The notes under the pieces were generated by a model. That model had not been told where the DNA came from. It did no database searches and worked only from the letters and a program-made list of their open reading frames with translations. The translations under genes and the position numbers were made by a program. From NCBI RefSeq assembly GCF_965363235.1, contig NC_134850.1, positions 34,507,102-34,571,101 on the forward strand: a DNA stretch of 64,000 nucleotides. Reading direction: 5' to 3'. Shown piece by piece: positions 1-13,200 of this stretch (its first letter is position 1; each line of letters starts with the position of its first letter). This DNA comes from Mytilus galloprovincialis (taxonomy: Eukaryota > Mollusca > Bivalvia > Mytilida > Mytilidae).

Positions 1-723
1 TATTTATTTACGTGCTATTTTTATATAGCTTCTAATGTTGTTATTTCACATTTTTATTTCAAATTGTTCTTACATTTTGTTGACCGTTCCATCTCTACTG
101 TTTCTTTCTCGTTGATGTCACAAACAATATCTACCGAAAAAAAAACAGCAATGAATTTCAAATGCAACATGGAAAAGGGGCATTCAGTTTAGTTTTTATT
201 ATCACAATGTTAAAGGATACAAGAAAAAAAGTGTATACTCGTTTCCAATTGTTTCAAATTGAGATATCGAAACAGTACTTATAAAAAGTATATAATATCA
301 GCTTGATTTATCCTTTCACTTCACTTGCTGCTAAGTTTTTTTTTTTAATACATGTTAAAATTTAGATCTTGTCTAGATGAACTGATTATATGATTGCAGT
401 ATACAATCTTAGAAAACCTACAGACATCAGTGTATGAATTGAAGACATTGTTTAGCTAAGTGTCCTATTACCTCATTTAGAAGTTGATTCTTAATTCGAG
501 CTTTTTTAACACTTCATAGTGTTAATTTGTTTTGATAACCATTTAGGTCAACAGTTGACTCAGAGTGATACACGGTGTACCAATACCTTCATGATGCTAA
601 TTATCGGTAAACGAAGTATACTAAGTCTTGTTGTTTTGTCTATTCTTTATATCATTGTCCTCGGTTGTTATTCATTCTTCTAAAAGTATTTTTATACTAC
701 ATTTCATATCAGTTGATTCTCAC
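1..723. other. Left-edge stretch, no exon recognised
   Basis: Expected to be gene A intron between exon k and the counterpart of B exon 19. AT-rich; no further exon, repeat or RNA gene could be supported. Confidence 0.4.
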
Positions 724-784
724 CTGGGTGTTCTGAAAGTTTGTATGCCAATCTGGAGAAAGCACCTTGGTTTCGACATAATTT
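724..784 (-). CDS. Gene A exon k (LAYKLSEHP)
   Basis: 61 nt, acceptor taaag and donor gtgaga. Encodes KLCRNQGAFSRLAYKLSEHP. It aligns weakly with the end of B exon 18 and has the same exit phase. Last gene A exon I can place before the left edge. Confidence 0.55.
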
Positions 785-3700
785 CTTTATAAATTCAGAA
801 GTCACAATCTTAAACACACAAAGTAGAAAATGTTCACTTGGTTTTGACAGTTCTTAGATTGCGCACCCATCAATTGAGTTAAACCACGCTTAAATCTTAA
901 TCGTCAACTAAAAGTTGTATACATATTGTAGATGTGGTTGTTTTGTTTTTCATTTTGTTAATTTGAAGACTGTTTTTATTTTGTATCTAATTTACCTAAG
1001 ACTTCAATTTGACGACAATGTTTTATATAAAATACACAAAGCAGTGTATATCGACATTATGTACTTTCCCTACAGATTTCAGTTCAGCTCATTTAAAGTT
1101 ACATCAACAAAATGATAATAAACATACAGTATCAGAGCGAGCGTATTAACCCTATGGTAATCAAAATATCGACGGATAATTTTTACGACACCAGATACCT
1201 ACGTTGACAATACATTTCTGGTTAGTGATGCTGGAGGCAATATCACTTGATAATTTAAAATTTAATATAAATAACGGACATATAAACGAAAGAGCACAAA
1301 TATCTTAGCCTAATAAAAAAGAAGGAATATGACCTTTGCTTCGAGAGATTCATGCCTAAATATTAAAGTATTTCCAAAACTGTAGAATAGCAGAGTTTGA
1401 AAAAACATTGTCCATATGTGTATACCGGTACCAACGTTTTGCTAGTAGGCTGGTGATTTCCTCGGTGACTTATTATTCCTTAAAGTATTATCAAATAATT
1501 GACTATTAAATTAAAGTAAAATACATATCATCATTGATGAGTCTTTACACGTGTGCATTTTTGTTGCTGTTTAATTCATTCGGACCTTGTATATATTCAA
1601 GTCTTGCAAAACTGAAGGCGAATGCTCTGCTATAAAATGTATTCATGCATGTACATTTAAGTATATACTTCAATTATCCTGGATAATTAGTTTGGCTTTC
1701 CATATTTTCTTAATTGTAACTGCGTTAATGTCATTTCTGCATATAGCTAGAATGTTAATATTTCAAATCATTTGTCAACAACAATCGAACTCTTACCTCC
1801 TCGTAGATGTATTCCAAAGATTTCTGACTAAACAGTTTTTTCATATCTTTTTTGGAAATAGTCCACTTTCCTTTTTTCAAAAGGTACATCGACAATGCAG
1901 TGCCATAGTCATTAGTGTATTTATCCTTAAATTAAGAGTTATATATCAATAAGTATCTATATGTCGAACTGACAAATCATAATTTAAAACTAATAAATGG
2001 TATACCGTTTTAAGAACAAATACATCCCAACTAATTTTTTTGTCTTTTCATCAGGCTTTGCGATATATACATAATGGCAATTATAAAACACAGGGATCTC
2101 GATTCCTACTTCCAATAAGACACGTGCACAATACAATAAGTGTCTTTACAACTTTACTTCCCGTTTCTTATAATTCAGGCAGCGACAAAGAATATGTCAA
2201 AAAAGTGAACACAATCATGACATTTGTAAACTCAAAAGTCATACTCCTCTTAGTATGTGGCTTGTAAAGTGTTTGCTTTTGTTTTATAAAGTATTGTGTT
2301 TTTGTTTTTTTTTAATCAATAACGCAACCTTGGAGAAATATAAAGACTGCTATAAATCGATAATTCGATGTTATGTCCGTCTTTCTCTTGTCTTCTCTAT
2401 TCCTATTTTCTGTAACTTTTTCAGGTAAAAATATATATGAATCGAATTATGTAAGTATGTGACTGTCCAAGGAGCATGTAATTCAGTAGTTTTCGTTTGT
2501 TAATGTGTTCTACTTATTTTTCGTTCCATTTATTGTACATGAAATAGGCCGTTAGTTTCCTCGTTTGAATGGTTTTACATTTGCCATTTCGGAACCTGTA
2601 TAGGTGACATGCAGTATGGGCTTTATATGTTATATTGTCGGGTTGGTGTCTCTTTGACACATTCCCCATTTTCATTCTCAATTTTATTTGCTCATTGTTG
2701 AAGGCCGTAAGGTGACCTACAGTTGTTAATGTATGTTTCAGTTTGTCTGCTTGAAGAGTTGTCTTATTGACATTCAAACCACATCAGTTTATTTAAATAA
2801 TCCCAAAAATGTTACGAACTTATGTTTATAATTTTATAAATCTTTTTAAAATACATAATTGGTATAACTTACAGCTTTTCTCTCTGTCGATGATCTTTCC
2901 TTAAAACACACTACAAATATCACATACAAACATTTCAATATCATAGATGAATAAAACTAGGTAATATGCAATGGCTGTAAAAAAAAACCTTCTGCTGTTA
3001 AAATAAATCAACGACTTTGGTTTTAAAGTATGATCAAATTATGCTTAATTTCTCTTTTTTTCTGCTTTTCAACGTGCTTATTATAATAAGTTTGAATGGA
3101 TTTTGTCTTAATTTTTTTCAAATTGTTTTCAAAATCGATATCAATGACCATTTTGAATTTTCGTTTTGTCTATAATAATTAATTCTGAACACATGGTTTC
3201 TGGACATTCGTGTCTAACAAAATATCCTTAATTTATTCGATATTTTAATTATCTATACTTTGTACATACCTCCGACGAGAATATGGGAAATTAGAATATC
3301 AAGGTCACAACGGATCTCGGATAGAAGTACAATGCCATCTGACGATGAATTCTTCTGTGTGCTTTTCTCTTTTATTTTTTTAACGCGCCAAGGCTTTGTA
3401 GAATCTGTTTTGTATTCTGTGACGACTGCATTGTTTTGGTCATCGCCGTCTGAAGGCCATAGTAAATTTACATCCTGTGTATGTTTCTGTGGCTGATAAA
3501 AACAGTTTGTATGTATAATGTAACGTAAAAAACCATTGCAGAGTTAACATATTCATACATTTTAACGTTTTTATAGGTGTTTTTTAGTAACGTTAAAATA
3601 ACAAAATCATTGTTATTATGCATATTTAGGGAAATTGTTTCATGATTCATATACACAAAATTAACAGATAACAAACAATTTAAATATACATCAATCTGCT

Positions 3701-6700
3701 TAATTTGAAGAAAATAAATATGAGTTAATTTGACTACACATATGTCAAACACATTTTTGGAGGGAATAATTTCATTGGACTTTTTATTCATGTGTATGGA
3801 CACCATTCACCTTTAAAAAAAAACGCAAATAAAAAAAAAGTAAAATCACAAAAATACTGAACTCATTGGAGAATCCAATCGAAAAGTTCATAATCACATT
3901 GCAAAATCTAATGACAAAACACATAAAAAAACGAATGGACAAGAACTGTCATATTCCTGACTTGGTACAGGCATTTTCAAATGTAGAAATGGTGGATTAA
4001 ACCTGGTTTTAAAGCGCTAAACCTCTCACTTTGATGACAGTCTCATCAAACTCCGTTATATTTAAAATGATGCGTGAACTAAACAGACATAATAAATAAA
4101 ATAATCAAACTATGGGTACAGCAGTCATCATCGTGCAACAATAAAATACTTTACCTTGAAGTAAATGACAGGTATTTGGTAGCTTCGTGCTGTGTTTTGT
4201 ACTTCTTGTTTGATTACAGCGTTTCTTTTTAAGGATATAATAATTGGCAACACTTCCTCTCCAATTGCATCTTGTATCAGAACAAACAAAATAAAATAGC
4301 ATACAAAACAACAACATTATCTTGCTACTGTCACACGTGGCAATCTTAAAAACAAATGATTGGAGGCATATCTACGGCAGAACCATATAAACATGGATTG
4401 TTCGATTCAACAATTAAATATATACCACGTTTTTCAATATAAACATGGATTATTCTATTCAACAATTAAATATATACCACTTTTTCAATAATATAACATT
4501 GAACCCTTCAAATACAACATATATAAACTCATCACATATACCATAATTCAATTTTGTATGCGCCAGTTTCGAGATAAAAGCCAAAAAATCAGTTATTGTG
4601 TATCGTATTTGTTTTGCGTTGAAGATCCCTTTTTTGTTATCAAGGAATATTTTTGTTATAAGTAGTTCTCATTGCGTCATGTTCGTCAATAGTACTGAAA
4701 GATCACGACGCTATTTTGTATAAACACCCATGCACGGAAATGTAAAGTTAAGTAGTCAATTTAGTTGTAAGTAGTAAATTTGTTAATGACTCACACTCTG
4801 CCATTCGTCTGAAGTAATGAATTTCGTCTTCTATATTCTCGTCCAATTTTTCAAATTCATTGAATCCTTTCTTTATAAGTTCCTAGAAAATGTTTAATTC
4901 AAAATTGTAAAGATAAAAGTAAAGCAATACAGCATATCTATAAAGTGATCATTTATTTTTGATAACTGCTTGGTTTTTTTTTTAAAGTTCATTGAGTCTT
5001 TATAAGTTTTCAAAATAAAATATGGTTTTGTGAAATTTGTCTTTTGGATAAAGATATGGCAATTCAACGTACCTCAACAGTATCCTTGTCTGTTTTATAG
5101 TGAAAACTAACAGTCTTTTTATAACCACTGTGGAACAAAACTCTCTGTTTTACAATGTGGCACGGCAATTTAGTCTTTTCTGTAAGATCATAAACCAAAG
5201 ATTTTTAAATCAAATCAAATCAAAATTTGAGACAAGGTATTTGTTCTCTAATAGAAAACCCAAAGTGTCGATGTATGTACACACATGCATACTTTCCGAA
5301 TAATCCTCATCAGCTTATATCACCAAAAACAAATATGTAAGACAGAAAAATATACCTAATCGTTTATCAGTTCTTTAATTTATATATGGAAACATTCCTA
5401 TTGTTTTACATTTCAGTATCAAAAGACGTCTATTGCATGTTTTTGTATTGGGAGCTATAAAAAAGGATAAACAGGTTTAATTCAAAGGATTCTTGTAACA
5501 CTTAGTAATCATTTGTCTATTCATGTATTTTCCAGTATTACTTAATCACTTGTACGTTTGACTTCGTCAATCTGTAATTTTAAACATGTGATGGAAAATG
5601 TCTCCGTTTATTTTTCGGTTTATAATGAATTCAGTTGATTCGTTTCGATATAGAGGAAAATGATATTGTTTATATTGGCATCGTTTGAGTTTTTGGCTAA
5701 ATCATTTATACCTGACGACAATGTTGTTTTTTTAAAGTTTTTTTATTTATATATTTATTGCTATGAAAGATAAACTGAGGCGTGACTATTTTTGTTAACT
5801 AATTACTTGATGAACATTATCTTAGTAATTAGTAATTAGTTTAACAAATGTTTCAAAACCAGAAACATCATCACAAAGTTTTTGTTTCCTTTACGTTAAA
5901 AAAGTACTAACTCGCAAAATCAATTATCTCTTCCATAAGTGAAATTGTATTAACGGTTTCGTCTTCTTTGGGACTGTCAAAAATAAGATACAAGGATGGT
6001 TTAAATGGCACTTCCTTTTTCTGCTGATCATCCTGTAATGGTCGCCAAATAAACACTTTGATCTATTGAAAAAAAAAGTATCAAATGATAAGCTGACGGT
6101 TGAACTATTTAAGGCGCAAGGTCCATACCATGAAAACTATCTCTAAAAACATCAATAAGATAATTAAGTATTCATATAAAAATTATCATAACAATTGAAG
6201 TAACGACTACATACTATGGTCAATGTCCGTTTAGCTCTCATTGGTATAAGAGATACGTTATTATAGTTTTTTTATAGTTTTTATAAGTTTTTATAGGCTA
6301 CGGATACATATCAAATAGTTGATGGTAAAAGGTAACTGAGCAGGAAAATGTTCATCTCTGCTCAACATGTGGCCTTTTACTTATAAATATATTGATTTGT
6401 AAATTTACTGCATACAACTATTTGTGTACAACTGGGGTTAAATATCTCATTTACCTACATATGACAATCTTTATTTCCCCCCTGTGGTGTTGTGACTTGC
6501 TTATATATGAATGTCATTATTAAAACATTTTTTGTGAATATAACATTTTTCAGTTAAAAAAAAAGGTTTTATATACAACCGATGTTGAATTTTCAAATTA
6601 TTTTCCAGTTATGGCGAGGTTTGATCTTAAATCAATATCTGCCCTATTTAACTTCAAAGTTCGTGTTATGCATATAATTGCGTTGATTTCATAGTAGGAT

Positions 6701-9700
6701 GTTCTGTCACATTCGACTAGATCTTTGATAAACAGTTCACCAAAAATTCATTCATTCTATTTACAAAAAAAAAGCCAAAGACAGGCACTGTAATATATTT
6801 CTATTGATATTTCAGTTATTGAAAGTGTTACGTTATTTCTGTGTAATTTTTCTGAGTAGTTGATACACTTTATTGTTACCATGTCAACACTGAGGTTGTA
6901 AGTTCGAATCATACATGTTTCAGGGTGTTTTGACTCAAAAATTAATTGCCTAGAACTTTTTTCTACGGAAGGTCAGTAGTTCTGTCTGAGCACTCCTCTT
7001 TTCGATACCAATAAAAACCGACCACCAAAATAAAACAAAAAGTAGTGCTGAAAAATGCAACAAACAACAATCATTCAACCAATCTTAGTCAAAATCGAAT
7101 GTTCAACAATCCCTTACGTCAGTTTATGTCAAACGGTTTGTCAAATTGTTTTTAATAATTACATTTAGAAAACGAACCTTAAAAAATTGTCTTATGTTTA
7201 ATTTCTTCAAGCACTATTTTTTTTCTAGCTTGTCAAACTAGAAACATGATATTTTACCTTTTTGTTTGCTGATTTACTTCCACGAATGTTAACTTCAAAA
7301 TAACCATCAGTACCTAATACATATAAAATAAAGAAAAAGTAAAATTACAATAATAATGTAATCTGAGTATAATTCGAAACAGAAAGTTCCTAATCAAATG
7401 GCAAAATCAAAAGATCAAACACAGCACACGAATGTATTATATTAGGTGTTATATTTGACTATGGATACAAATAAATATGCAATTCAACTACTTTAATAAA
7501 ACTTCCGAAATCGAAATTTATTGACGGACTGACTGACGACAGGGGGATAAAACATATATAAACCTTTACATTGATGCTTCGTCGTCTTTCAATACATATA
7601 TCATGTATATATTGAATAAACAGACTTAAAAAATCACATTAATAAAACACATACTTTGTATTATCAGAACTTCAAGCGTAACATTATGTTGTAATTAAAA
7701 TCTCTAAATTTCCCTTACATTCCGCAGCAGTTAGAAGCAATCATTATACCCTGGTATTTATTTTCTTTGTACAATTATAGACGAATAAATTTACGACTTA
7801 TATGAAATTTTCAAAAAGACTATTTATATAAGCCGTATACTGGATAAGAACAAGTAGTGGCAAAATCGATTTTACCGTTCTTCTTGTGTCAATTGAATTG
7901 ACTTGTTCTCGAAACTTCCAAATGATTTTTTTTTATCGCAACTCTTCTATTTACCGGATTTGTAATCACATAAGCAACACGACGGGTGCCACTTGTGGAG
8001 CAGGATCTGCTTACCCTTCCGGAGCACCTGAGATCACCCCTAGTTTTTGGTGGTGTTGTTTATTCTTTAATTTTCTATGTTGTGTCGTGTGTACTATTGT
8101 CTTTCTGTTTGTCTTTTTCATTTTTAGCCATGGCGTTGTCAGTTTGTTTTGGATTTGTGAGTTTGACTGTCCCTTTGGTATCTTTCGTCCCTCTTTCTAT
8201 TATCGCATTGAAAATGCTTTGACCTAATATTCATTTACGATAAAGAGTCATTGATCGTCATTTGCCTGGTTTTTGAAGGGCTCAATATGTTTGCATAGAG
8301 TATTATTAAATGACGTCAATAAAGAATATACTTTTGCATTCTTATGCATTCTTCTTCAAATTTGAAATTTTGTCACTGGACGTTAATCAACCAGCAATCA
8401 ATCAATCAATCAAATTAGAAAACAATCATTTGGATTCATTAATTCTCGTGAGTACCAATTTTCGTGCTTTGATAAAAGCTTGCATATTCGTGGATATTTT
8501 ATTTCGTGGTTTTGGCAAAGTCGGCATACATTCCATTAACAAATTGTAGTTCGTTGAACATTCAAATTCGTTGTTCCCCTATACCAACGAAATCCACAAA
8601 AAACGGTATCTAACAAATATTAATGAATCCTAAGTAGGCATATATACAAGTATATACCAGTTTCCATTTTGCATTATTACAAGTTTTTACTGGCTATATA
8701 TTGAAACAATAACAAGTGTACTGACCCCTTTATATGCATTTTGTATCGGGAAATAGTTGATGTCCAAGCGGATAAAAGACTAGCTGTTGTCATCACACTT
8801 ATAATTAGACTACAATAAAGTTTTCCAAAAACAGTCGGCGTTAAACGTCAATATTTGCAATGGTGCGTAATATCAATGTGTTTACTCCTAATCAACAACA
8901 GAATACGCAAAACTTAAAGTTATAAGAAGGCAACATACCGTACCTGTTTGTTCATCATCATACAATACTAAATCATCTTTTCTTATTGTTTCATATCTGT
9001 CCCTATCATTTTCCAGCTCTACGACAACTTGATCTGTTTTCAACTCGTTGATGGCGGTGCTAAGATCTTCAGATTTAGTTGTGTCATCCTTATTCACACC
9101 ATCTTTTACTGTGATGAAAATTGTATTTAAGAATAAAAAAAGTTTATAAGAGTGTTGATTGAAAAAGGAACATACATTCCAGGTTTTGGATATTTTGAAC
9201 TGATTTTAAAGCTGTTATGCTATACTTGAACATTATACAAGGTAACATTTTAGAAATAATGTTTAACAGTTTGTTTAAGTGTAAAATCCAAATAAACTAT
9301 ATACTAAACTCATTGGCATGTGTAAAGCATCACGGGACCTATAAATAATATTATGCATACCTACGTCAGGTATATATGAAGCACTGTAACCGTAGAATGT
9401 TGTATAATCTGAGAGCCTTCTGGTTAATATTGCATGTCCTTGAATATCCTGTTCATAAAACTAATGTATGTAAATATTTATAGTTATCAAATAACTAATG
9501 TTGCTATTGGAATAAATATGGTGAAAACTGCATAATTTATGCAATTCAAAAGTTTAAACTCGGCCAATACAGAATTACTCAGTCAATATTGATTTGTTTC
9601 TGTATTGGCCAAGTTTTGATCCAGCCAATGCAGAATTTCAGAATATCACGGATATTTACATCGGAAGTCATGATGAAAACAACCAGAAAGGTAGCCTGGA

Positions 9701-10248
9701 AACCTGGCTCGCTGCTCGACGAAACTCATTTGGATGTCCCTTTTGATGTATTTAGTTGATATAAAAATGAATATCAATATCCAGGTCATCACCTCTCATG
9801 GGAGAGACTCTCCTTAAATCGAGATAGTTTGCAAGTCTGTTGTCATATTCTATACGTTGTGTCTAAATATTTATTGGTAAACTATACAGTGACCGGATAG
9901 TGTTAATACTCATAAAAAATAACACTCCCAGACAGCACCAGATTATTTGACATTAAAGCTTTATAAAAAAAAATGAGTCACTCAGATTTGAATAGTTCAA
10001 TTTCAAGGTAAACATGTAAAATATATGGCTTGATAATATCGAACTGGTTCATTCTTTTAACATATACCAGCAACATGTTGATTCCCCATAGATTATACAA
10101 TTATTGTCTTGTTTGATTCAAAAATAATATAATTATGGATGTTACATTAGTAAAAAAGTAAATAAAAATATGTATTATACCTGATTCTCGATATGTTCTG
10201 AATTAATTGAATCCGCCATCATTGACGATAATTCTGTAGTTATAACAT
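724..10248 (-). CDS. Gene A: tandem paralogue of gene B, partial at both ends
   Basis: Gene-level entry for at least eleven exons on the same strand as B. Order, phases and several lengths match B exons 7-18 (56, 107 and 129 nt are identical). It covers the cytoplasmic TRPM-type region; the channel half would lie left of the window. The 5' end is uncertain: the most upstream exon I can support (10248..10181) contains a Met-Met pair that could be the start, but an open frame and an acceptor precede it. I found no ZZ or full MIB/HERC2 exon between 10.2 and 18.7 kb, so A may lack those modules, unlike B. Confidence 0.68.
1797..1925 (-). CDS. Gene A exon j (ALSMYLLKKGKW)
   Basis: 129 nt, phase 0-0, the same length as B exon 17. 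Encodes DKYTNDYGTALSMYLLKKGK, then KDMKKLFSQKSLEYIYEE. Acceptor ttaag and donor gtaaga. Confidence 0.84.
2873..2899 (-). CDS. Gene A possible micro-exon
   Basis: 27 nt between acceptor ttaag and donor gtaagt, coding GKIIDREKS if joined to exon i. It leaves one base, which does not fit the phase-0 start of the next exon, so another exon would be needed. Tentative. Confidence 0.25.
3270..3492 (-). CDS. Gene A exon i (acidic segment)
   Basis: 223 nt, acceptor tatcag and donor gtatgt. Encodes KHTQDVNLLWPSDGDD, KPWRVKK and a C-terminal LDILISHILVG. Counterpart of B exon 14 with the same exit phase. Confidence 0.8.
3836..4040 (+). repeat. Dispersed repeat (CATATTCCTGACTTGGTACAGG family)
   Basis: Copy of a family also at 15528-15668, 42240-42440 and 62850-63060, and inverted at 55630-55835. 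Shared landmarks: AAAATCACAAAAATACTGAA, GTCATATTCCTGACTTGG and GGTGGATTAAACCTGG. Non-coding; superfamily unknown to me. Confidence 0.6.
4155..4270 (-). CDS. Gene A exon h (EEVLPIIISLKRN)
   Basis: 116 nt, acceptor acaag and donor gtaaag. The phase left by exon g selects AIGEEVLPIIISLKRNAV ... IPVIYFK, matching B exon 13. Confidence 0.78.
4387..4490. repeat. Two-copy tandem repeat, 52-bp unit
   Basis: ATAAACATGGATTGTTCGAT unit repeated at 4439 with few changes; adjacent to gene A exon h. Confidence 0.75.
4795..4882 (-). CDS. Gene A exon g (EDEIHYFRRMAE)
   Basis: 88 nt, acceptor tctag and donor gtgagt. Encodes ELIKKGFNEFEKLDENIEDE and IHYFRRMAE. Three codons shorter than B exon 12. Confidence 0.83.
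5073..5179 (-). CDS. Gene A exon f (KTKLPCHIV)
   Basis: 107 nt like B exon 11, acceptor ttacag and donor gtacgt. Encodes KTKLPCHIVKQRVLFHSG and HYKTDKDTVE. Confidence 0.85.
5912..6062 (-). CDS. Gene A exon e (IWRPLQ, KPSLYLIF)
   Basis: 151 nt, acceptor aatag and donor gttagt. Encodes IKVFIWRPLQDDQQKKEV, KPSLYLIFDSPKED and SLMEEIIDFA. The KPSLYLIF and MEE-x-x-DFA blocks are shared with B exon 10. Confidence 0.82.
6870..7040 (+). mobile_element. Degraded SINE of the same family as 25.2-25.4 kb
   Basis: Contains GTCAACACTGAGGTTGTAAG then TTCGAATCATAC (B box side of the tRNA head), and GAGCACTCCTCTTTTCGATA and ACCAATAAAAACCGACCACC, matching the 25-kb SINE body in the opposite orientation. The A-box end is lost. 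Confidence 0.62.
7258..7313 (-). CDS. Gene A exon d (GYFEVN)
   Basis: 56 nt, the same length as B exon 9. Encodes TDGYFEVNIRGSKSANKK between acceptor attag and donor gtaaaa. Confidence 0.75.
7980..8225 (+). repeat. Dispersed repeat (GAGTTTGACTGTCCCTTTGG family)
   Basis: Shares CAGGATCTGCTTACCCTTCC, AGCCATGGCGTTGTCAGTTT and GTTTGACTGTCCCTTTGGTA with inverted copies at 25680-26000 and 35090-35290 and a fragment near 21900. Its apparent open frames are repeat sequence, not genes. Confidence 0.62.
8944..9108 (-). CDS. Gene A exon c
   Basis: 165 nt, acceptor tcacag and donor gtacgg. Encodes an acidic segment with DQVVVELENDRDRYETIRKD and LVLYDDEQT. It is the positional counterpart of B exon 8, with the same entry and exit phases but no tryptophan strand. 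Confidence 0.7.
9361..9448 (-). CDS. Gene A exon b
   Basis: 88 nt, acceptor gaacag and donor gtatgc. Encodes DIQGHAILTRRLSDYTTFYG and YSASYIPDV; leaves G. It sits where B has its second linker exon (56384..56278) with the same exit phase, but similarity is weak. Confidence 0.6.
10181..10248 (-). CDS. Gene A exon a: most upstream supported exon
   Basis: 68 nt, acceptor ttaag and donor gtataa. Encodes VITTELSSMMADSINSEHIE NQ in phase with the next exon. It takes two bases after the acceptor, so a further upstream exon is expected unless translation starts at one of the two internal methionines. Confidence 0.5.
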
Positions 10249-13200
10249 CTTAAATAAATGAAAACGCATTGGATTATTGTAAGTAGTCATCATTTTTCTT
10301 GTCAAACCCATTTCTAATACCGTGTTCTTCGCTGAAACATTTAGAAGTACAACAAAACAAACACTTAAATGATTTAAAAATAAAATAATTCTGAATGTTG
10401 TTTTTTTTTAAATCATCTTTGTGTATCTTTTAAGATATTGAAATTTCAGTGTGTAAAGTTGTATTCCTAGTTCGAAATATGGCACCAGAAATATTCTGGC
10501 GAGAAACAATTTGCCTTACTGGATCAAAACATTCTCAAAGATTACTTTTTAATTTTCCATAGCAAATTTTGATAATGATAATTAGTATAGTATAGTATAA
10601 CCAAATGAGTCCCTTTAAATGATTTTTCGGGTGTCACAAAACTTTAAATGATCCTAAACGTAAGATTTACCTTTTATGAAGTCATGAAATAAAATTAACA
10701 GATAGTATGGCAAAACATACGGGATATGGTACATGAAGTTATATGTAATATAAAATAGTAGATGTCGAACTAATATGCTGTTGAGACAACTATTAACCAA
10801 ATTTCAAATAAAGGGAATATATTTAACTATAGGCCACAAAACGGACATATAAAAATGAGAAAACTCATATTTTAAAGTTAACTATAAAAGGCCCGAATAT
10901 TAACCAATTTAATTGAGAAAACTAACTAAGTTGAAGAGTGTTGTAGTCCCAAAATTCAATGTAATTACAAATTTTCTATATTTCGTGGTAGATGATGACT
11001 CACGAATTTTCTATAGGTGTGTATTTAGACTGTAAAGAAGCCACAAAGTTTCACGAACAAGGATCCGATCCTCAATTCACGTAAAAGCTTTTCACAAACT
11101 CAAAACTGATAAAATGATAGTGTATTCAAGCGTAAAATGTAAAAGCTCAAGCAATCTGTTTTAATAGATGTATTGATAAGAGTCAAAATAACCATTAAAG
11201 TTGTAATTCATAAATTGGGTATTTACCTGTGCGTACATTTACCTTGAAACTATGTTATTAGGCGAAACAAGCCGCTAAGTAACATCACTTACATTGGTAA
11301 TAGTATACAACTACAGTTTTATACTCATATGAAAGATTGATTAATTTTTTTATCACAATTTATCAAGATTAATTTCGTCACATACACTTATTAAGACATT
11401 TGTGGTCGTTTTAGTTAGTATATACAGGTTTATTCTATCATTTTGTGACACTTGAAAGCTTTTAAATACTTGTATCGTATAACACTTTTAACGTACTGTT
11501 TTTATATTTATTTCATATGCTAACATAGTTAATGGTAAAGTGATAAATTGTTTTTCGTTTCTAATATTTGCAGCATTAACCTTTTCCCCATTTTTCAATC
11601 GTTTATGATCGATCCGTCATGTCAATTAAAGTGGGAAAGTAGTATTCATTTCAGTCATTACAATATGTAAATATAATAATTAATTCATCCTTTTGATATC
11701 TAATTTCTTTTCCCAGGTTAACTAACACGGTCTTTGGATATATGAAATTGAAAATGAGAATAACGCCAATAACAAAATATCGTCTTGATGCTTATTTTAT
11801 ATATTCTGTTCACTTGATTTTTATCTTGTGGTGAATCTATGGATATATATTTTCAACACTGTAACTTTATCCATGTGAACACTTTATGTTTTTTTTATTT
11901 CTATTGAATGGCATTTGATTTTAAAAATAGTTCAAAACATGAAATATAAGAACAGAATATTAACATACATTCATGTCAATCAAGTTAAACAAAATTTTAA
12001 TTGCTTTTCGGTTTGTCGGTCAAATTTACACACGAGAAACTTTAAAAAACATTTCTTATACATATATACTATACTAAGACTTGTAAACCGATTTTGTATT
12101 AACTATTCATTTCATCATAACATCTTTAAACGTTGAGAAACTGAAAAAAGGTTAGTCAGGTTCTGCCTTTTAAATAAATGTTCAGACCCATCCATCATCG
12201 GGAAATTCAGAACAATACCAGTGCTGTTAATTAAGATCTGTTAAGCTTAATAGTTGTATATGCCTAGGACGACTAGTAAACCGGTATTAGAAAGGCATTG
12301 ATGTTCATAGTATTAAGCATTTTTACATTTGACGATATACACCGGTATTTAGCAGAATACCAGACATTGACGACAAAGTCAGCCTGCACATACTTAACTA
12401 ATGGTAGATACACTTTGTTCATTGCGGGTCTCCACACAGTTTCCCGAATACTATAGAACACTATGATGCGCAAATGTGTATGTTATACCTGAACACGGTA
12501 TTCAACAATGTTCAATTAAAAATCTATTGATTTTTTTTCTTTTTTCTTTAGACAGGTGCTTTACGATTGATCTGTTATTGTGTATATGATGACGTTATAA
12601 GATAGATACATGTTTGGATTAACCAATGCTTTTCCTACGTATTACACAATGCAAATTGAAGAGTCTTGTTGAGTTGTTCGAGGAAACAAGATTGTACTAT
12701 ATGTACTTTACAAATTCCCAAAAAGGCAGAAATCGACTTGTCATTGAGTGTATATACAGCGAAAATGACATTAACTGGGAGAAGTAGATGTGACGGATAA
12801 GTTGCCGGACGATTTACCTCTGTAGATGTCCCATCAATCGCACTACCTGCAAACGGTTATTTTAAACATTTCTCTGAAACTCCTCCCATTTATTGGCCAT
12901 GTACATGAACTAATGGAATAAGTGTTCTCCTTAAAAACTGGATAAACTCAAATAAAAATGATCATCAACGATTGAAGACATAGAAATCAAAAGTCATACT
13001 CTTTAATTGGAAACAATACGAAAAGAACAGACAACCAAATAGAATATCCCAAAATCATCACTTACAAATTTCTGCAACTAAAAAGATGAGCACTACGTGT
13101 TTCAAGTACTGATTCTAAATACAAAAGTTATATTCAGATCTGGCACTGCATTTATTATTCTTTCCTCTGACTTATTACATACAATGCCTTTATTTGTTAG

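Noticed and set aside
4160..4317. Open frame with CNWRGSVANYYILKKK overlapping gene A exon h
   Set aside because: Shadow of EEVLPIIISLKRN for the same reason.
7886..8227. 113- and 78-codon plus-strand hydrophobic frames
   Set aside because: Fall entirely within a dispersed repeat with inverted copies at 25.7 and 35.1 kb.
12812..12840. 29-nt candidate micro-exon (SAIDGTSTE) upstream of gene A
   Set aside because: Good acceptor and donor, but its phase cannot join the exon at 10248 without a stop.
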